A stretch of DNA of 64,000 bases from an uncultured SAR86 cluster bacterium (GTDB taxonomy: Bacteria > Pseudomonadota > Gammaproteobacteria > Magnimaribacterales > AG-339-G14): contig CACPMT010000002.1 of assembly GCA_902635045.1 (NCBI GenBank), positions 1-64,000 of the forward strand, in the 5' to 3' direction. The notes under the pieces are model-generated. The model ran no database searches. It was not told the origin of the DNA and saw nothing but the letters and a program-made list of their open reading frames with translations. This document shows positions 31,501 through 41,353 of the stretch, piece after piece (positions within the stretch are counted from its first letter, which is position 1; each line of letters opens with the position of its first letter). The translations under genes were made by a program, and so were the position numbers.

Positions 31501-32274
31501 TTAATCTCTTATACCTATACCTTTTTTTAAGATATACAAACTAACTGAGTAGAAAATTATAATAAAAAAGGAAATCATTAATATGGCAAAGTTAACATTA
31601 ATATCTGAAACACCCAACATACCGTATCTAAATGCATTAACCATATATAAAACTGGGTTTAATTTGGATATAAATTGCCATGTTTCAGATAAGAGGCTTA
31701 TTGAATAAAAAACTCCTCCCAAATAAATTAATGGAGTTAATATAAATGTTGGCACAATATTGATATCATCGAAACTATCTGCAAAAACTGCATTTAATAA
31801 GCCTGCTAGAGAAAATAATATAGCTGTAAGAATTATTACCATTAAAGTTAAAAAAATATTTTGAATAACGATTTCGGTAAAAAATAGAGAAGTAATCAAA
31901 ACAAGCATCCCTACTATAATTCCTCTTGCAACGCCGCCAGCAACAAAACCAATTAAAATTAAATACGTTGGCATTGGAGAAATTAATAACTCTTCTAAAC
32001 TTCTTGAAAATTTATTTCCATAAAAAGAAGAAACAACATTTGAATAAGAATTTGTAATTACAGCAAGCATTATTAAACCTGGTGCCATAAATTGCATATA
32101 TTCAAAACCACCCATTAAACCAATTCTATTTCCTATAAAAGTTCCAAAAATTACAAAGTATAAAATTGTAGTAATAACAGACGGTATTAGAGCTTGTTGC
32201 CATATTCTAAAAAAACGTCTTATTTCTTTGTATGTAAGTGTTTTGAGTGACCTAAATTGTTCAACAGGATTCAT
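31501..32274 (-). CDS. yadH: ABC-2 type transporter permease (YadH-like)
   Basis: A 257-residue inner-membrane protein with six hydrophobic spans and the ABC-2 signature region (FMAPGLIMLAVITNSYSNVVSSFYGNKFSRSLEELLISPMP, broken across spans) and FILTPLIYLGGVFYSISLL. It should form the channel of a two-component exporter with the ATP-binding protein encoded upstream. Its ATG overlaps the yadG stop (ATGA). The Escherichia coli YadGH pair is the closest well-known relative; substrate is unknown. Confidence 0.88.
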   Translation of the reverse strand: MNPVEQFRSLKTLTYKEIRRFFRIWQQALIPSVITTILYFVIFGTFIGNRIGLMGGFEYMQFMAPGLIMLAVITNSYSNVVSSFYGNKFSRSLEELLISPMPTYLILIGFVAGGVARGIIVGMLVLITSLFFTEIVIQNIFLTLMVIILTAILFSLAGLLNAVFADSFDDINIVPTFILTPLIYLGGVFYSISLLSETWQFISKLNPVLYMVNAFRYGMLGVSDINVNFAILMISFFIIIFYSVSLYILKKGIGIRD

Positions 32275-33188
32275 CTTTTATTTGTTAAGTTTAAAAACAA
32301 TTCTTCTAGCCTATTTGTTTCATTTGTCATATTAACAACTTCAATGTTATTGTCTGAAAGAAATTTAATAATCTGATTCAAAGAAGTATTTTCGTTAACA
32401 TTAACTGAAAACTGGTTTTCACAGATGAAATTGAAATTCATTTTTGAATGATCTAAGTTAGAAGGTATAGGGTGCCTTAATTCAAATAAATAATTTTGAG
32501 ATTCTAGTTCATTTAGCAAAGAGTTCATTGATGAAGTTTTAATGATTGAACCTTCATCAATAATTGAAATATTTTTACAAAGCTTTTCGGCCTCTTCTAG
32601 GTAGTGAGTTGTTAATATGATGGTGGTTCCCTTTCCATTAATTTCTTTCAAAAAATCCCAAAGCGATCTTCTTAGTTCAATATCTACTCCAGCGGAAGGT
32701 TCATCTAAAATTAAAAGATCAGGATTATTGACCAGGGCCTTAGCAACCATTAGTCTTCTTTTCATTCCCCCAGATAAATTTCTTCCTTGATCGTATCTTT
32801 TGTCCCAAAGGCCGAGAGCTTTCAAATAATAATTAGTGTTTTTTGTAACCTCTTTTGAAGAAAGTCCATAATATCCAGCTTGATGGGATAGAACCTGATA
32901 TACCGTTTCAAACTGATTGAAGTTGACTTCTTGTCCTACAACACCTAACTTTTTTTTAGCAAGGGAATGATTTTTATCAATATCTATTCCTAAAATTTCA
33001 ACTAACCCAGAAGTTTTAGTCACAAGGGAACTAATGATTCCAATCGCTGTAGATTTTCCTGCTCCATTTGGACCCAATAATGCATAAAAATCACCAGACT
33101 CAACTTTTAGTGATATGTTTTTTAGAGCTTCTATCCCACCAGGATAAGTCTTAGAAAGCTCTTCTATATTTAAAGCTATATTTGACAA
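32271..33188 (-). CDS. yadG: ABC transporter ATP-binding protein (YadG-like)
   Basis: A 305-residue ATPase starting at TTG (no ATG is available in range). Walker A is GPNGAGKST near residue 38, the ABC signature LSGGMKRR near 137, Walker B LLILDEPSAGVD near 158 and the H-loop TTHYLEEAE near 193. The C-terminal 80 residues form the regulatory extension usual in ABC-2 exporters. It powers the YadH-like permease, whose gene overlaps this one. The start is one base after the VWA gene stop. Confidence 0.9.
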   Translation of the reverse strand: MSNIALNIEELSKTYPGGIEALKNISLKVESGDFYALLGPNGAGKSTAIGIISSLVTKTSGLVEILGIDIDKNHSLAKKKLGVVGQEVNFNQFETVYQVLSHQAGYYGLSSKEVTKNTNYYLKALGLWDKRYDQGRNLSGGMKRRLMVAKALVNNPDLLILDEPSAGVDIELRRSLWDFLKEINGKGTTIILTTHYLEEAEKLCKNISIIDEGSIIKTSSMNSLLNELESQNYLFELRHPIPSNLDHSKMNFNFICENQFSVNVNENTSLNQIIKFLSDNNIEVVNMTNETNRLEELFLNLTNKR

Positions 33189-33189
33189 A

Positions 33190-34365
33190 TTATTTTGTTA
33201 GAAATGACATTCCATCTTCAAGCCCTTTCAGGGTAAGTGGAAACATTTGGTCTTCAATTAAAGACCTTGATAAATCTATAGATGCTGAGTAATCCCAATG
33301 GTCTTCTGGAACAGGATTAAGCCAAATTAGACGTTCATAATTATTAAAAAATTTTTTCATCCATAATGAGCCTGGTTCCTCATTCCAGTGTTCTATGCTA
33401 CCACCAGCATTAGTAATTTCATAAGGAGCCATGGTAGCGTCGCCGACAAAAATTATTTTGTAATCTGATGAGTATTTGTGAAGTATTTCTGTGGTCTCAA
33501 TCCTTTCATTATGTCTTCTTCTATTATCTTTCCAGACAGTTTCATAAATGAAATTATGAAAATAAAAGTATTCAAGATTTTTAAATTCTGTTTTACAAGC
33601 CGAAAAAAGCTCTTCACAAATTTTTACGTGTGGATCCATCGAGCCTCCTACATCAAACAGAACTAACACTTTTACTGCATTAGTTTTTTCAGGAATCATT
33701 TTAATATCTAAAAGCCCAGCATTTTTTGCTGTAGACTTAATTGTTCCGTCTAAATCAAACTCATCTTCTCGAGATTCTCTTACAAACTTCCTTAATCTTC
33801 TTAAAGCTATTTTTATGTTTCTAGTTCCTAATTCGATTGAATCATCTAAATTACGATAATCCCTTTGTTGCCAAACTTTTACTGCTTTATTTTGCTTTCC
33901 CTCACCTCCAACTCTGATTCCTTCTGGATTGACGCCATCGTTACCATAAGGGGATGTTCCAGCTGTACCAACCCATTTATTGCCACCTTCATGTTTGCCC
34001 TTTTGTTCTTCAAGTCTTTTTTTGAATTCATCTAGAAGTTTCTCTAGACCACCCATGGACTTAATGTTTTTTAATTCCTCTTCAGTTAAAAACTTTTCGA
34101 ATTCTTTTCTTAACCATTCGTCTGGAATCATAGCTTGAATGACATCGTCGAGAGTTTCTAGACCCTTAAAATAAATATCAAATGCTCTATCAAACTTGTC
34201 ATAATGTTTCTCATCTTTTACCAAGATCGATCTTGATAAATAGTAAAAATCATTAATGTTTGCAAATGCAATTTGATGTTCCAAACCTTGAATCAAATCA
34301 AGCAATTCTCTCAAAGTACAAGGAACTCCAGTTTCTTTTAAAGTCTTGAACAGATTAATAAGCAT
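33190..34365 (-). CDS. VWA domain-containing CoxE-like protein
   Basis: A 391-residue cytoplasmic protein of the VWA/CoxE family. N-terminal residues 1-120 are helical and charged; the VWA-like domain from about 225 carries the incomplete MIDAS motif DVGGSMDPH and later KIIFVGDATMAPYEI. Such proteins work with MoxR AAA ATPases as chaperones that mature metalloenzymes or membrane complexes. The ATG follows the moxR stop directly (34366), giving the standard moxR-VWA pair. The client complex is not apparent here. Confidence 0.87.
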   Translation of the reverse strand: MLINLFKTLKETGVPCTLRELLDLIQGLEHQIAFANINDFYYLSRSILVKDEKHYDKFDRAFDIYFKGLETLDDVIQAMIPDEWLRKEFEKFLTEEELKNIKSMGGLEKLLDEFKKRLEEQKGKHEGGNKWVGTAGTSPYGNDGVNPEGIRVGGEGKQNKAVKVWQQRDYRNLDDSIELGTRNIKIALRRLRKFVRESREDEFDLDGTIKSTAKNAGLLDIKMIPEKTNAVKVLVLFDVGGSMDPHVKICEELFSACKTEFKNLEYFYFHNFIYETVWKDNRRRHNERIETTEILHKYSSDYKIIFVGDATMAPYEITNAGGSIEHWNEEPGSLWMKKFFNNYERLIWLNPVPEDHWDYSASIDLSRSLIEDQMFPLTLKGLEDGMSFLTK

Positions 34366-35214
34366 TTAGGAATTTCCTTCTCTTCTGGTCATAAAGGCAA
34401 GTCTTTCAAGAAGTTGAACGTCTTGTTCGTTTTTAACAAGGGCGCCATAAAGAGGTGGAATTGCCTTGGAAGGATCTCTATTTTTCAATATTTCATCTGG
34501 AAGATCATCAGCCATCAAAAGTTTAAGCCAATCTACTAGCTCTGAAGTAGATGGCTTTTTCTTTAAACCAGGTACTTTCCTAACATCAAAAAATATTTCT
34601 AAAGCTTCTTTAACTAACTTTTCCTTAACTTTTGGATGATGAACTTTTATAATTTTTTTCATAGTTTCTCTGTCAGGGAAAGCAATATAGTGAAAAAAGC
34701 ATCTTCGAAGAAAAGCATCTGGAAGCTCTTTTTCGTTATTACTTGTAATAATTACGATAGGTCTTTTTTTTGCCTTTATAGTTTGTTTAGTTTCATAGAC
34801 ATAAAACTCCATCCTGTCTATTTCTTGTAATAAATCGTTTGGAAATTCAATATCAGCCTTGTCTATTTCGTCAATCAGAAGAACTACTCTTTCTTCTGAC
34901 TCAAAAGCTTCCCATAATTTACCTTTTTGTATGTAATTTGAAATTTCTTTAACTCTTTCGTCTCCTAATTGAGAGTCTCGCAGTCTGGTTACTGCATCAT
35001 ACTCGTAAAGTCCCTGTTGAGCTTTAGTTGTAGATTTGATATTCCATTCAATAAGAGGGACTTTATATGAATCAGCTATTTCTTGGGCTAACATTGTCTT
35101 ACCTGTTCCTGGTTCTCCTTTTATTAAAAGTGGTTTTTCTAGTTCTACTGCTGCGTTTACAGAAAGACTTAAGTCTTCTGTAGAAATATATGATTTAGTT
35201 CCTTTAAATTTCAT
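34366..35214 (-). CDS. MoxR-family AAA+ ATPase
   Basis: ATG 35214 is preceded by GAGGATC; an in-frame TTG 12 bases earlier lies in that site and is not used. The 282-residue product has Walker A GEPGTGKT near residue 37, Walker B VLLIDEIDKAD near 107, sensor-like IVITSNNEKELPDAFLRRC near 146-164 and a C-terminal lid. It is first in the block moxR, VWA, yadG, yadH, tRNA-Ser, acyltransferase, csrA, tRNA-Arg, which run on one strand with few gaps. MoxR ATPases remodel protein complexes with VWA partners. Confidence 0.9.
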   Translation of the reverse strand: MKFKGTKSYISTEDLSLSVNAAVELEKPLLIKGEPGTGKTMLAQEIADSYKVPLIEWNIKSTTKAQQGLYEYDAVTRLRDSQLGDERVKEISNYIQKGKLWEAFESEERVVLLIDEIDKADIEFPNDLLQEIDRMEFYVYETKQTIKAKKRPIVIITSNNEKELPDAFLRRCFFHYIAFPDRETMKKIIKVHHPKVKEKLVKEALEIFFDVRKVPGLKKKPSTSELVDWLKLLMADDLPDEILKNRDPSKAIPPLYGALVKNEQDVQLLERLAFMTRREGNS

Positions 35215-35264
35215 ATTGATCCTCAATTAATTAATCTGAAGCATATATTATCAAAAGACAACAT

Positions 35265-36074
35265 TTATTTCTTCATTCTTAATTTTGCCATTTGTTTGGA
35301 TTGACCTACTAATTTTCCATCAGAATCCCAAATTTCCCTATCTTCTTCCATAAAACCTTTTGTAACAAACTCTGTTTTTGCAGATACTTTTAAAGGCCCT
35401 GGTGAAGGAAAACCTCTTATATGAGATGTAAGAGTTATAGTTGGAACCCACCCTACAGAACCAAGTTTATTAAAAATTGGTGGAGTTGTTGCGTCTAGAA
35501 ATAATATTAAAGTAAATAAATCTACTGTCTCTTTTTCTGGCCATGACATATAAAGTTTTAAAACAGCATCATTTTCTTGTTTGCTGTTTTCCCACCAAAC
35601 AGAGTCTTTGCAATATTTTTTTTCTAAATTTTTTTCTAATTTGGGATTAAATCCTTCTTTGAATGGTTGAAGAATACAATCATCATATGAATCAAAGTTT
35701 GGCTCATTTCGCATGGATAAATCTAATCCATTTGATTTGGAAAAATTTGTAAATGTGCCTGTAAAAATTACTTTAACTTTATTATCTTGAATCAATTCTG
35801 CTCTGGCAGTGCTCATACTTTTACTTTCACTTACTGGGTAAACTTTTACTAAAGACTCTCCAAAATCAAGTCGTTCCAAATAATTAGCAGAAATCGATAA
35901 AGGATCTTTGTGAGTCAATGAGTTCGAAATTGCTTTTGCAGCAAAAGCCATAGAGTATCCACCATTGGGTGTATTTCCGATACTCCACCTATCAGATAAA
36001 TTTCCTGTCCAGAAATTTGTATCCTTCTGGACTGATAAAATATCATCTTTAAAGTTTTCAAATGATGTTTTCAT
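35265..36074 (-). CDS. acyl-CoA thioesterase-like protein (double hotdog)
   Basis: A 269-residue protein of the TesB-like thioesterase family (PF13622 type). The N-terminal half has WSIGNTPNGGYSMAFAAKA and LERLDFGESLVKVYPVSESKSMSTARAELIQD, the second half GSVGWVPTITLTSHIRGFPSPGPLKV and EIWDSDGKLVGQSKQMA. It likely hydrolyses acyl-CoA thioesters. No Shine-Dalgarno is evident before ATG. It lies 50 bases upstream (on its strand) of moxR and is divergent from tatD 31 bases away. Confidence 0.85.
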   Translation of the reverse strand: MKTSFENFKDDILSVQKDTNFWTGNLSDRWSIGNTPNGGYSMAFAAKAISNSLTHKDPLSISANYLERLDFGESLVKVYPVSESKSMSTARAELIQDNKVKVIFTGTFTNFSKSNGLDLSMRNEPNFDSYDDCILQPFKEGFNPKLEKNLEKKYCKDSVWWENSKQENDAVLKLYMSWPEKETVDLFTLILFLDATTPPIFNKLGSVGWVPTITLTSHIRGFPSPGPLKVSAKTEFVTKGFMEEDREIWDSDGKLVGQSKQMAKLRMKK

Positions 36075-36105
36075 TAATTATAAAAGCTAGTTTATATTGT
36101 TCATT

Positions 36106-36894
36106 ATGCCATTTAAATTATTTGATATCGGAGCAAATTTAACCCATAAATCATTTAAAAATGATTTTGATGAAGTCGTGAAAAGATCTTTATCAAAAGG
36201 AGTTAGAAATATATGCATAACTGGGTGTGATTTACCAGATAGTCAAAAAGCATTAGATTTAGCTAAAAAGTTTCCTGACAACCTTATATCAACTTGCGGT
36301 ATTCACCCGCATTATGCAGACTCTTTTAATGAAAACTCTGAAAAAGAGATTCAAGAAATTTGTAAAAATTCTTTAGTTAAAGCTATTGGTGAGACTGGGC
36401 TAGATTTTAATAGAAATTATTCAGATAAAAAAAATCAAATTAAGTCTTTTCTTGCGCATATTAAATTGGCTAATTCTCTAAATTTACCGATGTTTTTACA
36501 TCAAAGAGACGCTCATAAAGAATTTATGAATTGTCTCAATACAGAAACTCCAAAAATAAACTGTGTAGTTCATTGTTTTACAGGAAACAAAAAAGAACTT
36601 TTTGAATATTTAGACAAAGATTTTTATATTGGTTTAACAGGATGGGTATGTGACCCAAAAAGAGGGGCTCATTTAAAGGAATTAATTCCTTTAATTCCAT
36701 TAAACAGACTCCTTATTGAAACAGATAGCCCTTATCTTTTGCCAAAAAATCTTAAAGTTAAGGGAAGAAGAAATGAACCTTGCTTTCTAACTGAAATCTT
36801 AAAAAAAATTATCAAAGAGAGAAGCGAATCAGAAAATGAGATTATAGAAATGCTTTCAAAAAATAGTTTTTGTTTTTTTAACATTCAGCAATAA
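36106..36894 (+). CDS. tatD: TatD-family metal-dependent deoxyribonuclease/hydrolase
   Basis: ATG 36106 is chosen over the TTG at 36097. The 262-residue TIM-barrel protein opens with MPFKLFDIGANLTHKSF, the classic TatD start in which the first metal HxH is replaced by ANLTH. Metal and active-site segments are CGIHPHYAD, IGETGLDF, HQRDAHKEF, VVHCFTG and IETDSPYLLP. TatD proteins are 3'-5' exonucleases involved in DNA repair or apoptosis-like decay. In many gammaproteobacteria tatD sits after holB; here it is far from the holB cluster. Overlaps the convergent CoA-transferase gene by 17 bases. Confidence 0.93.
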   Translation: MPFKLFDIGANLTHKSFKNDFDEVVKRSLSKGVRNICITGCDLPDSQKALDLAKKFPDNLISTCGIHPHYADSFNENSEKEIQEICKNSLVKAIGETGLDFNRNYSDKKNQIKSFLAHIKLANSLNLPMFLHQRDAHKEFMNCLNTETPKINCVVHCFTGNKKELFEYLDKDFYIGLTGWVCDPKRGAHLKELIPLIPLNRLLIETDSPYLLPKNLKVKGRRNEPCFLTEILKKIIKERSESENEIIEMLSKNSFCFFNIQQ

Positions 36895-38011
36895 TTTTTG
36901 ACTTTATAAGTTCGTCAATTAAGTTTTCCTTTCCAATGCTTTTTATAATTTCTCTTGTGTTTTTTCCTTTTTCAACTGGTGAAAATTTAATTTTTCCAGG
37001 AGTATTTGAAAATCTAGGTGCTGGAGCAGGTTGAATTACGCCGTCAATGTCAATAAAAGTTTCTCTTTCTTTATTATGTTGGTAATTAATTGATTCCTCC
37101 AATGAAAGAACGGGAGCAAAACAAATGTCTCCTCCTTCCATAACTTCGCACCATTCGTCGCGCGTTTTCTCCATAAATTTTTTTTCCATTATTTCTTTAA
37201 ACTCAGGCCATCTAGATCTATCCATTTGATTTTTAAATTTTTCTTTATCGAGCTCTAATCTATTTATAAGCTCTTCGTAAAATTGTGGCTCTATGGAGCC
37301 TACAGATACATACTTTCCATCTTTGCATTCATAACATCCATAAAAATGAGCTGCACCATCTAATAAATTTGATTCCCTATGATCTGTCCATACGCCAGCC
37401 GAATAAAATCCATACATCATAGACATAAGCAGCGCAGAACCGTCTGTCATTGCTGAATCAATTACTTGACCCTTTCCTGATTTTGCAACTTCTACTAAAG
37501 CAGCACAAATTCCCATAGCTAAGAGCATTCCTCCTCCACCAAAATCTCCAACTAAATTTAAAGGAGGGATGGGAGGGCTATTTTTTTTGCCTATTGAAGA
37601 AAGTGCTCCTGTTAATGCTATGTAATTGATATCGTGTCCAGGATCAGATGCAAGGGAGCCATATTGGCCCCACCCTGTCATTCTTCCATAAATAAGCTTT
37701 GAATTAACTTCAAAAAAATCTGAAGGCCCCATTTCAAGTTTTTCCATTTTTCCAGGTCTAAGCCCTTCTATAACAACGTCAGCACTTTTCACTATATCCT
37801 TTATAAGGTTTATGGATTCTTTCTTTTTGAGATCAATGGCAATAGATTTTTTCCCTCTACTTGCAATGTCAGTTTTAGATTTTTGTCCAGCAGATTCTAT
37901 TCTATCAATAACAATAACTTCGGCTCCTAAATCTGCCAAGATCATTCCACAAAAGGGGCCTGGACCTAATGCTGAAAATTCTATAACTTTAATTCCTTTT
38001 AGTGGACCCAT
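36878..38011 (-). CDS. CaiB/BaiF family CoA enzyme, AMACR-like
   Basis: A 377-residue family III CoA-transferase/racemase. It begins with GIKVIEFSALGPGPFCGMILADLGAEV and has DPGHDINYIALTGAL (His near 126) and GQVIDSAMTDGSALL (Asp near 166), the pair used by 2-methylacyl-CoA racemase, so a racemase for branched acyl-CoA, such as sterol or phytol side chains, is the best guess. A CoA transfer reaction cannot be excluded. It is last in an eight-gene run, 1 base after the RND gene stop. Confidence 0.87.
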   Translation of the reverse strand: MGPLKGIKVIEFSALGPGPFCGMILADLGAEVIVIDRIESAGQKSKTDIASRGKKSIAIDLKKKESINLIKDIVKSADVVIEGLRPGKMEKLEMGPSDFFEVNSKLIYGRMTGWGQYGSLASDPGHDINYIALTGALSSIGKKNSPPIPPLNLVGDFGGGGMLLAMGICAALVEVAKSGKGQVIDSAMTDGSALLMSMMYGFYSAGVWTDHRESNLLDGAAHFYGCYECKDGKYVSVGSIEPQFYEELINRLELDKEKFKNQMDRSRWPEFKEIMEKKFMEKTRDEWCEVMEGGDICFAPVLSLEESINYQHNKERETFIDIDGVIQPAPAPRFSNTPGKIKFSPVEKGKNTREIIKSIGKENLIDELIKSKIIAEC

Positions 38012-38012
38012 A

Positions 38013-40460
38013 TCAATTCATAGCTTTTAGTTTTGTAAGTAGGACCGGCAACAAAAGAAGAGATCCAACAATTGCCATTATCATAGACAAAGAAGTAAAG
38101 ATTCCAAAGAAAATTGTGGGACTAAAGTTTGAAGTCGCCAAGACTAAAAAACCCAAGATAATTGTAATTGAAGTAAAAAAAAGAGCTCGACCTATAGTTG
38201 AATGTGTTTTTTTGGTACTCAACAAATAATCTCCATTCTTTAAAAATTCTTTTTTGAATCTAAAAATATAATGAATTGTATTATCTACGCCCATTCCTAT
38301 ACTTACTGCTGCTACAGTTACTGTCATTACGTCTAAAGGAATTCCAGTTAAGCCGATAGATCCGATTACTGCACCAGCAGCTAGAAAATTTGGCAACATG
38401 CCTATACAAGCTAACTTTATAGATTTAAATAGAAAAAGAAACATTATAAAAATTGATATAAAGACAATACTGATACTGCCAATGAGCGAACCAAATAAAC
38501 TTTGTAATAAGTTGTTATAAATAACTGAAATTCCTGTCAATTTATACTTATCACTTGATATATTAAATTTAGTCTCTAAATCATTTTTAACTGAATTAAT
38601 GAGATCTTTTCTATTAAGGCCTTCATAGGACTCAATTACTCGAGCTGAAAGTCTAACTTGATTATCTCCATTTGTTATGTAGGAAGATAACAGTTGAGAT
38701 TCAATATCTTCGGGAAGAAGTTTTCTTAGTAATGCTAATTCAAAATCAGTTAACCTATTACCATTGTTTGCAATTTCAGCTAATTTTATTCCGCTTGAAA
38801 CGGATAAAACTTTTCCTATTTCCGGTCTATTTTCTAAATAATCGTGTATGGTTTCTAAATAAGCTAAATTATCTGAATTGAACCAATAACCTTGTTTCTC
38901 AATTTCATCATTTAAAATTTCTCCAAAATCGTCGTCGAATTCATCATCAAATATATCGGTTAAATTTTCATTATTTTCTTCTGGCGCATCGATAATAACG
39001 TCAAGAGTGGCAGTACCGCCCAGTTTTTGATCAATCAAAGAAAGGCCTCTGTAAATTTCTGTAGTTGACTTGAAATAATCAATAAACTTATTTTCAACAG
39101 TTAATTTAGAAATACCAAAAATAGAAAGACAAAAAACCATAAAAGATAAAAATACTATTGAAGTCGGATATTTTTCTACAAAACCATGTATGTAAAGAGT
39201 TATTCCTTTTGACTTATCAATACTCAACTTTAAAGACTCTCTTCTAATTAAAGGCATGAATGAGCCAAATAATATAAATGCAAATACAAAAGTAATTGAA
39301 ATTCCTATAACCATTATTAATCCAAAATCTATTATTGGTTTAATATCACTAACAATTAAAGATGCAAAAGCCACAATTGTAGTCAAAGCCGTATAAAGAC
39401 AAGGTAAAAACATTTGACTTAAAGTAATATTAATTAAGTTTTTTTGATCATTTTCTTTATCTAAAACTCCTAATTCTTGATATCTAACAATTAAATGGAC
39501 CATCAGTGAAATACTTATAATCATTAGAATAGATATAAAGTTTGCTGAAACAACAGTAACTTTCCAATCAAACCACCCCACTACACCCATACAAATGGCT
39601 GACGTAACTAATGCGGTAAAAAGCGGCATAAACACCCATATGAAATTTCTAAATATAAGAGATAAAACAAATATAAAAATTAGAAATACTGATAATCCAA
39701 AAACAGTCAAATCTTGTGAAATAAATTTTATCGTATCAACAGTAATCATTGCCCCGCCGCCCAAAAAAAACTCACCGAAATCTTGATAAGAATCCAAAAG
39801 GCTTCTCATTGAAGTCACTAACTTTTCATCTTCTTTCGAAGCAATGTTTCTTTCTGATTCAATATTTTTGTTAATCTCTTCCAGTCTTTGCTCTTTATCT
39901 GGAGTCGTTAAGTCATAAATTTTATATCTTTGTTTTATTAAGTTTTCATAATTTATGTTCCTTTTGAGTGTTACCTGAAAAGCTGTTGTGTTTAAGTCTT
40001 CACTTATCAAAAGGTTCCGATAAACATCATTTGATGAGAATACTCTCTTAGCTAGCTCCAAGTTGGGGTTTTCTGAGTTAAGCGTCTCTACATTTTCTGC
40101 AACGTCGCTTAGCGATATATTTGGATTACTCTCTAATAATGGAACATCCAACAAAGACAAAACACTTTCTACTCTGTTAAAAGAAGAAATCTCATTAACA
40201 ATTTTTTTTATAAGCTGAATAGAAGACTCAGACAAAAGTTCATCTTTTGGAGAAAAAGTAACAATTAAGAAATCATTAGATCCATACTTTTCTGTATTTT
40301 CTCGAAAGAGTTTCAAATCAGGATCATTTTCTAAAAGAAGAGTGTCTGATGATGCATCAAGTTTAAAGTTAGAAACTCCCAAAAGTAAAAAGAGAGCAAA
40401 ACAAAACAATAAAAATAAATTTTTTTTAGGATTTGAAGATATTAAACTTACCAAAGTCAT
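38013..40460 (-). CDS. RND/MMPL-family exporter
   Basis: An 815-residue protein with an N-terminal span, a large periplasmic loop, five spans around residues 240-400, a second loop (about 430-640) and five more spans. The GMGVDNTIHYIFRFK segment and DVMTVTVAAVSIGMGVD run are signatures of the sterol-sensing/MMPL group of RND transporters. Such proteins export hydrophobic compounds such as lipids or hopanoids. An Asp/Glu-rich stretch (residues about 500-520, DEFDDDFGEIL) interrupts the second loop. The ATG overlaps the trhO stop (ATGA). Confidence 0.88.
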   Translation of the reverse strand: MTLVSLISSNPKKNLFLLFCFALFLLLGVSNFKLDASSDTLLLENDPDLKLFRENTEKYGSNDFLIVTFSPKDELLSESSIQLIKKIVNEISSFNRVESVLSLLDVPLLESNPNISLSDVAENVETLNSENPNLELAKRVFSSNDVYRNLLISEDLNTTAFQVTLKRNINYENLIKQRYKIYDLTTPDKEQRLEEINKNIESERNIASKEDEKLVTSMRSLLDSYQDFGEFFLGGGAMITVDTIKFISQDLTVFGLSVFLIFIFVLSLIFRNFIWVFMPLFTALVTSAICMGVVGWFDWKVTVVSANFISILMIISISLMVHLIVRYQELGVLDKENDQKNLINITLSQMFLPCLYTALTTIVAFASLIVSDIKPIIDFGLIMVIGISITFVFAFILFGSFMPLIRRESLKLSIDKSKGITLYIHGFVEKYPTSIVFLSFMVFCLSIFGISKLTVENKFIDYFKSTTEIYRGLSLIDQKLGGTATLDVIIDAPEENNENLTDIFDDEFDDDFGEILNDEIEKQGYWFNSDNLAYLETIHDYLENRPEIGKVLSVSSGIKLAEIANNGNRLTDFELALLRKLLPEDIESQLLSSYITNGDNQVRLSARVIESYEGLNRKDLINSVKNDLETKFNISSDKYKLTGISVIYNNLLQSLFGSLIGSISIVFISIFIMFLFLFKSIKLACIGMLPNFLAAGAVIGSIGLTGIPLDVMTVTVAAVSIGMGVDNTIHYIFRFKKEFLKNGDYLLSTKKTHSTIGRALFFTSITIILGFLVLATSNFSPTIFFGIFTSLSMIMAIVGSLLLLPVLLTKLKAMN

Positions 40461-41353
40461 ATTTGATTTTTTATTAATTTTTGTTTTTGGCGAACAGCGA
40501 ACCTTTTTCTATCTTCATCTGTTTTTTCATTTATACAATTATGGCAAGAAATACCTTCCATGTATTCAGGCTTCGATAAATCATCCTTGGACAGTGGTCT
40601 TCTGCAAGCAAAACACTGAAAAAATCCACCAGGATTTAAATCTTTATCTACTGTTACCCTGTCATCAAAAACGAAACATTCTCCTTCAAAACTGTTTTTG
40701 TCTTCAGACTTTTTAAAATAGTTCAATATACCGCCTTCAAGTTGATATACATCGTCAATTCCTTTATCTTTAAAAAGTGCAGATGCTTTTTCACATCTAA
40801 TTCCCCCGGTACAAAAAATACCTATTTTTTTATTTTTAAAATTTTCTTTTGAACTTTCAACAAAATTGCCAAATTCTTTAAAAGTTTTTGTCTCAGGAGA
40901 AATAGAATTTAAAAATGAACCAACTTCAACCTCATAATCATTTCTTACATCTATAACTAATACAGAATCATCTTTTATGAATTCATTCCAATTTTCTGGC
41001 TCAATATATTTGTTTGAATCTTTATTAATCATAATATTTGTTCCAGACGGAACAACTTCTTTTCTCACTTTAACTTTTAGTCTTTTGAAGGGTTGTTTTT
41101 GAGAAAAAGAGTCACGAAATCTGATTGGTCCAAATTTATTTTCTAATAAAGAAATCATTTTATTTAGATTATTTTTTGAACTTGATGAAATAGTAGAATT
41201 TATTCCTTCTTGCGTAAGAATTATCGTGCCAATGATTTTTAAATTGTTAGCTTGCTTTCTTATCCTTTGCTTTAACGAAGATGGATTTTTTATCTTAATA
41301 CAGCTATAGAAAGTATATGTATGAAATCCCTGAGCTCTTTTTTGATCAATCAT
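40457..41353 (-). CDS. trhO: tRNA uridine(34) hydroxylase TrhO (UPF0176)
   Basis: I start at ATG 41353, which overlaps the bolA stop; the TTG 12 bases upstream would extend into bolA. The 298-residue protein has the YceA/TrhO N-terminal domain (TLTQEGINSTIS-like ILTQEGINSTIS), a rhodanese domain with catalytic Cys in GIFCTGGIRCEKAS near residue 183, and a C-terminal zinc-like Cys cluster (CFACRRPL, CHNC). TrhO adds oxygen to U34 in a set of tRNAs to make 5-hydroxyuridine. Coupled to bolA upstream and the RND gene downstream. Confidence 0.92.
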   Translation of the reverse strand: MIDQKRAQGFHTYTFYSCIKIKNPSSLKQRIRKQANNLKIIGTIILTQEGINSTISSSSKNNLNKMISLLENKFGPIRFRDSFSQKQPFKRLKVKVRKEVVPSGTNIMINKDSNKYIEPENWNEFIKDDSVLVIDVRNDYEVEVGSFLNSISPETKTFKEFGNFVESSKENFKNKKIGIFCTGGIRCEKASALFKDKGIDDVYQLEGGILNYFKKSEDKNSFEGECFVFDDRVTVDKDLNPGGFFQCFACRRPLSKDDLSKPEYMEGISCHNCINEKTDEDRKRFAVRQKQKLIKNQI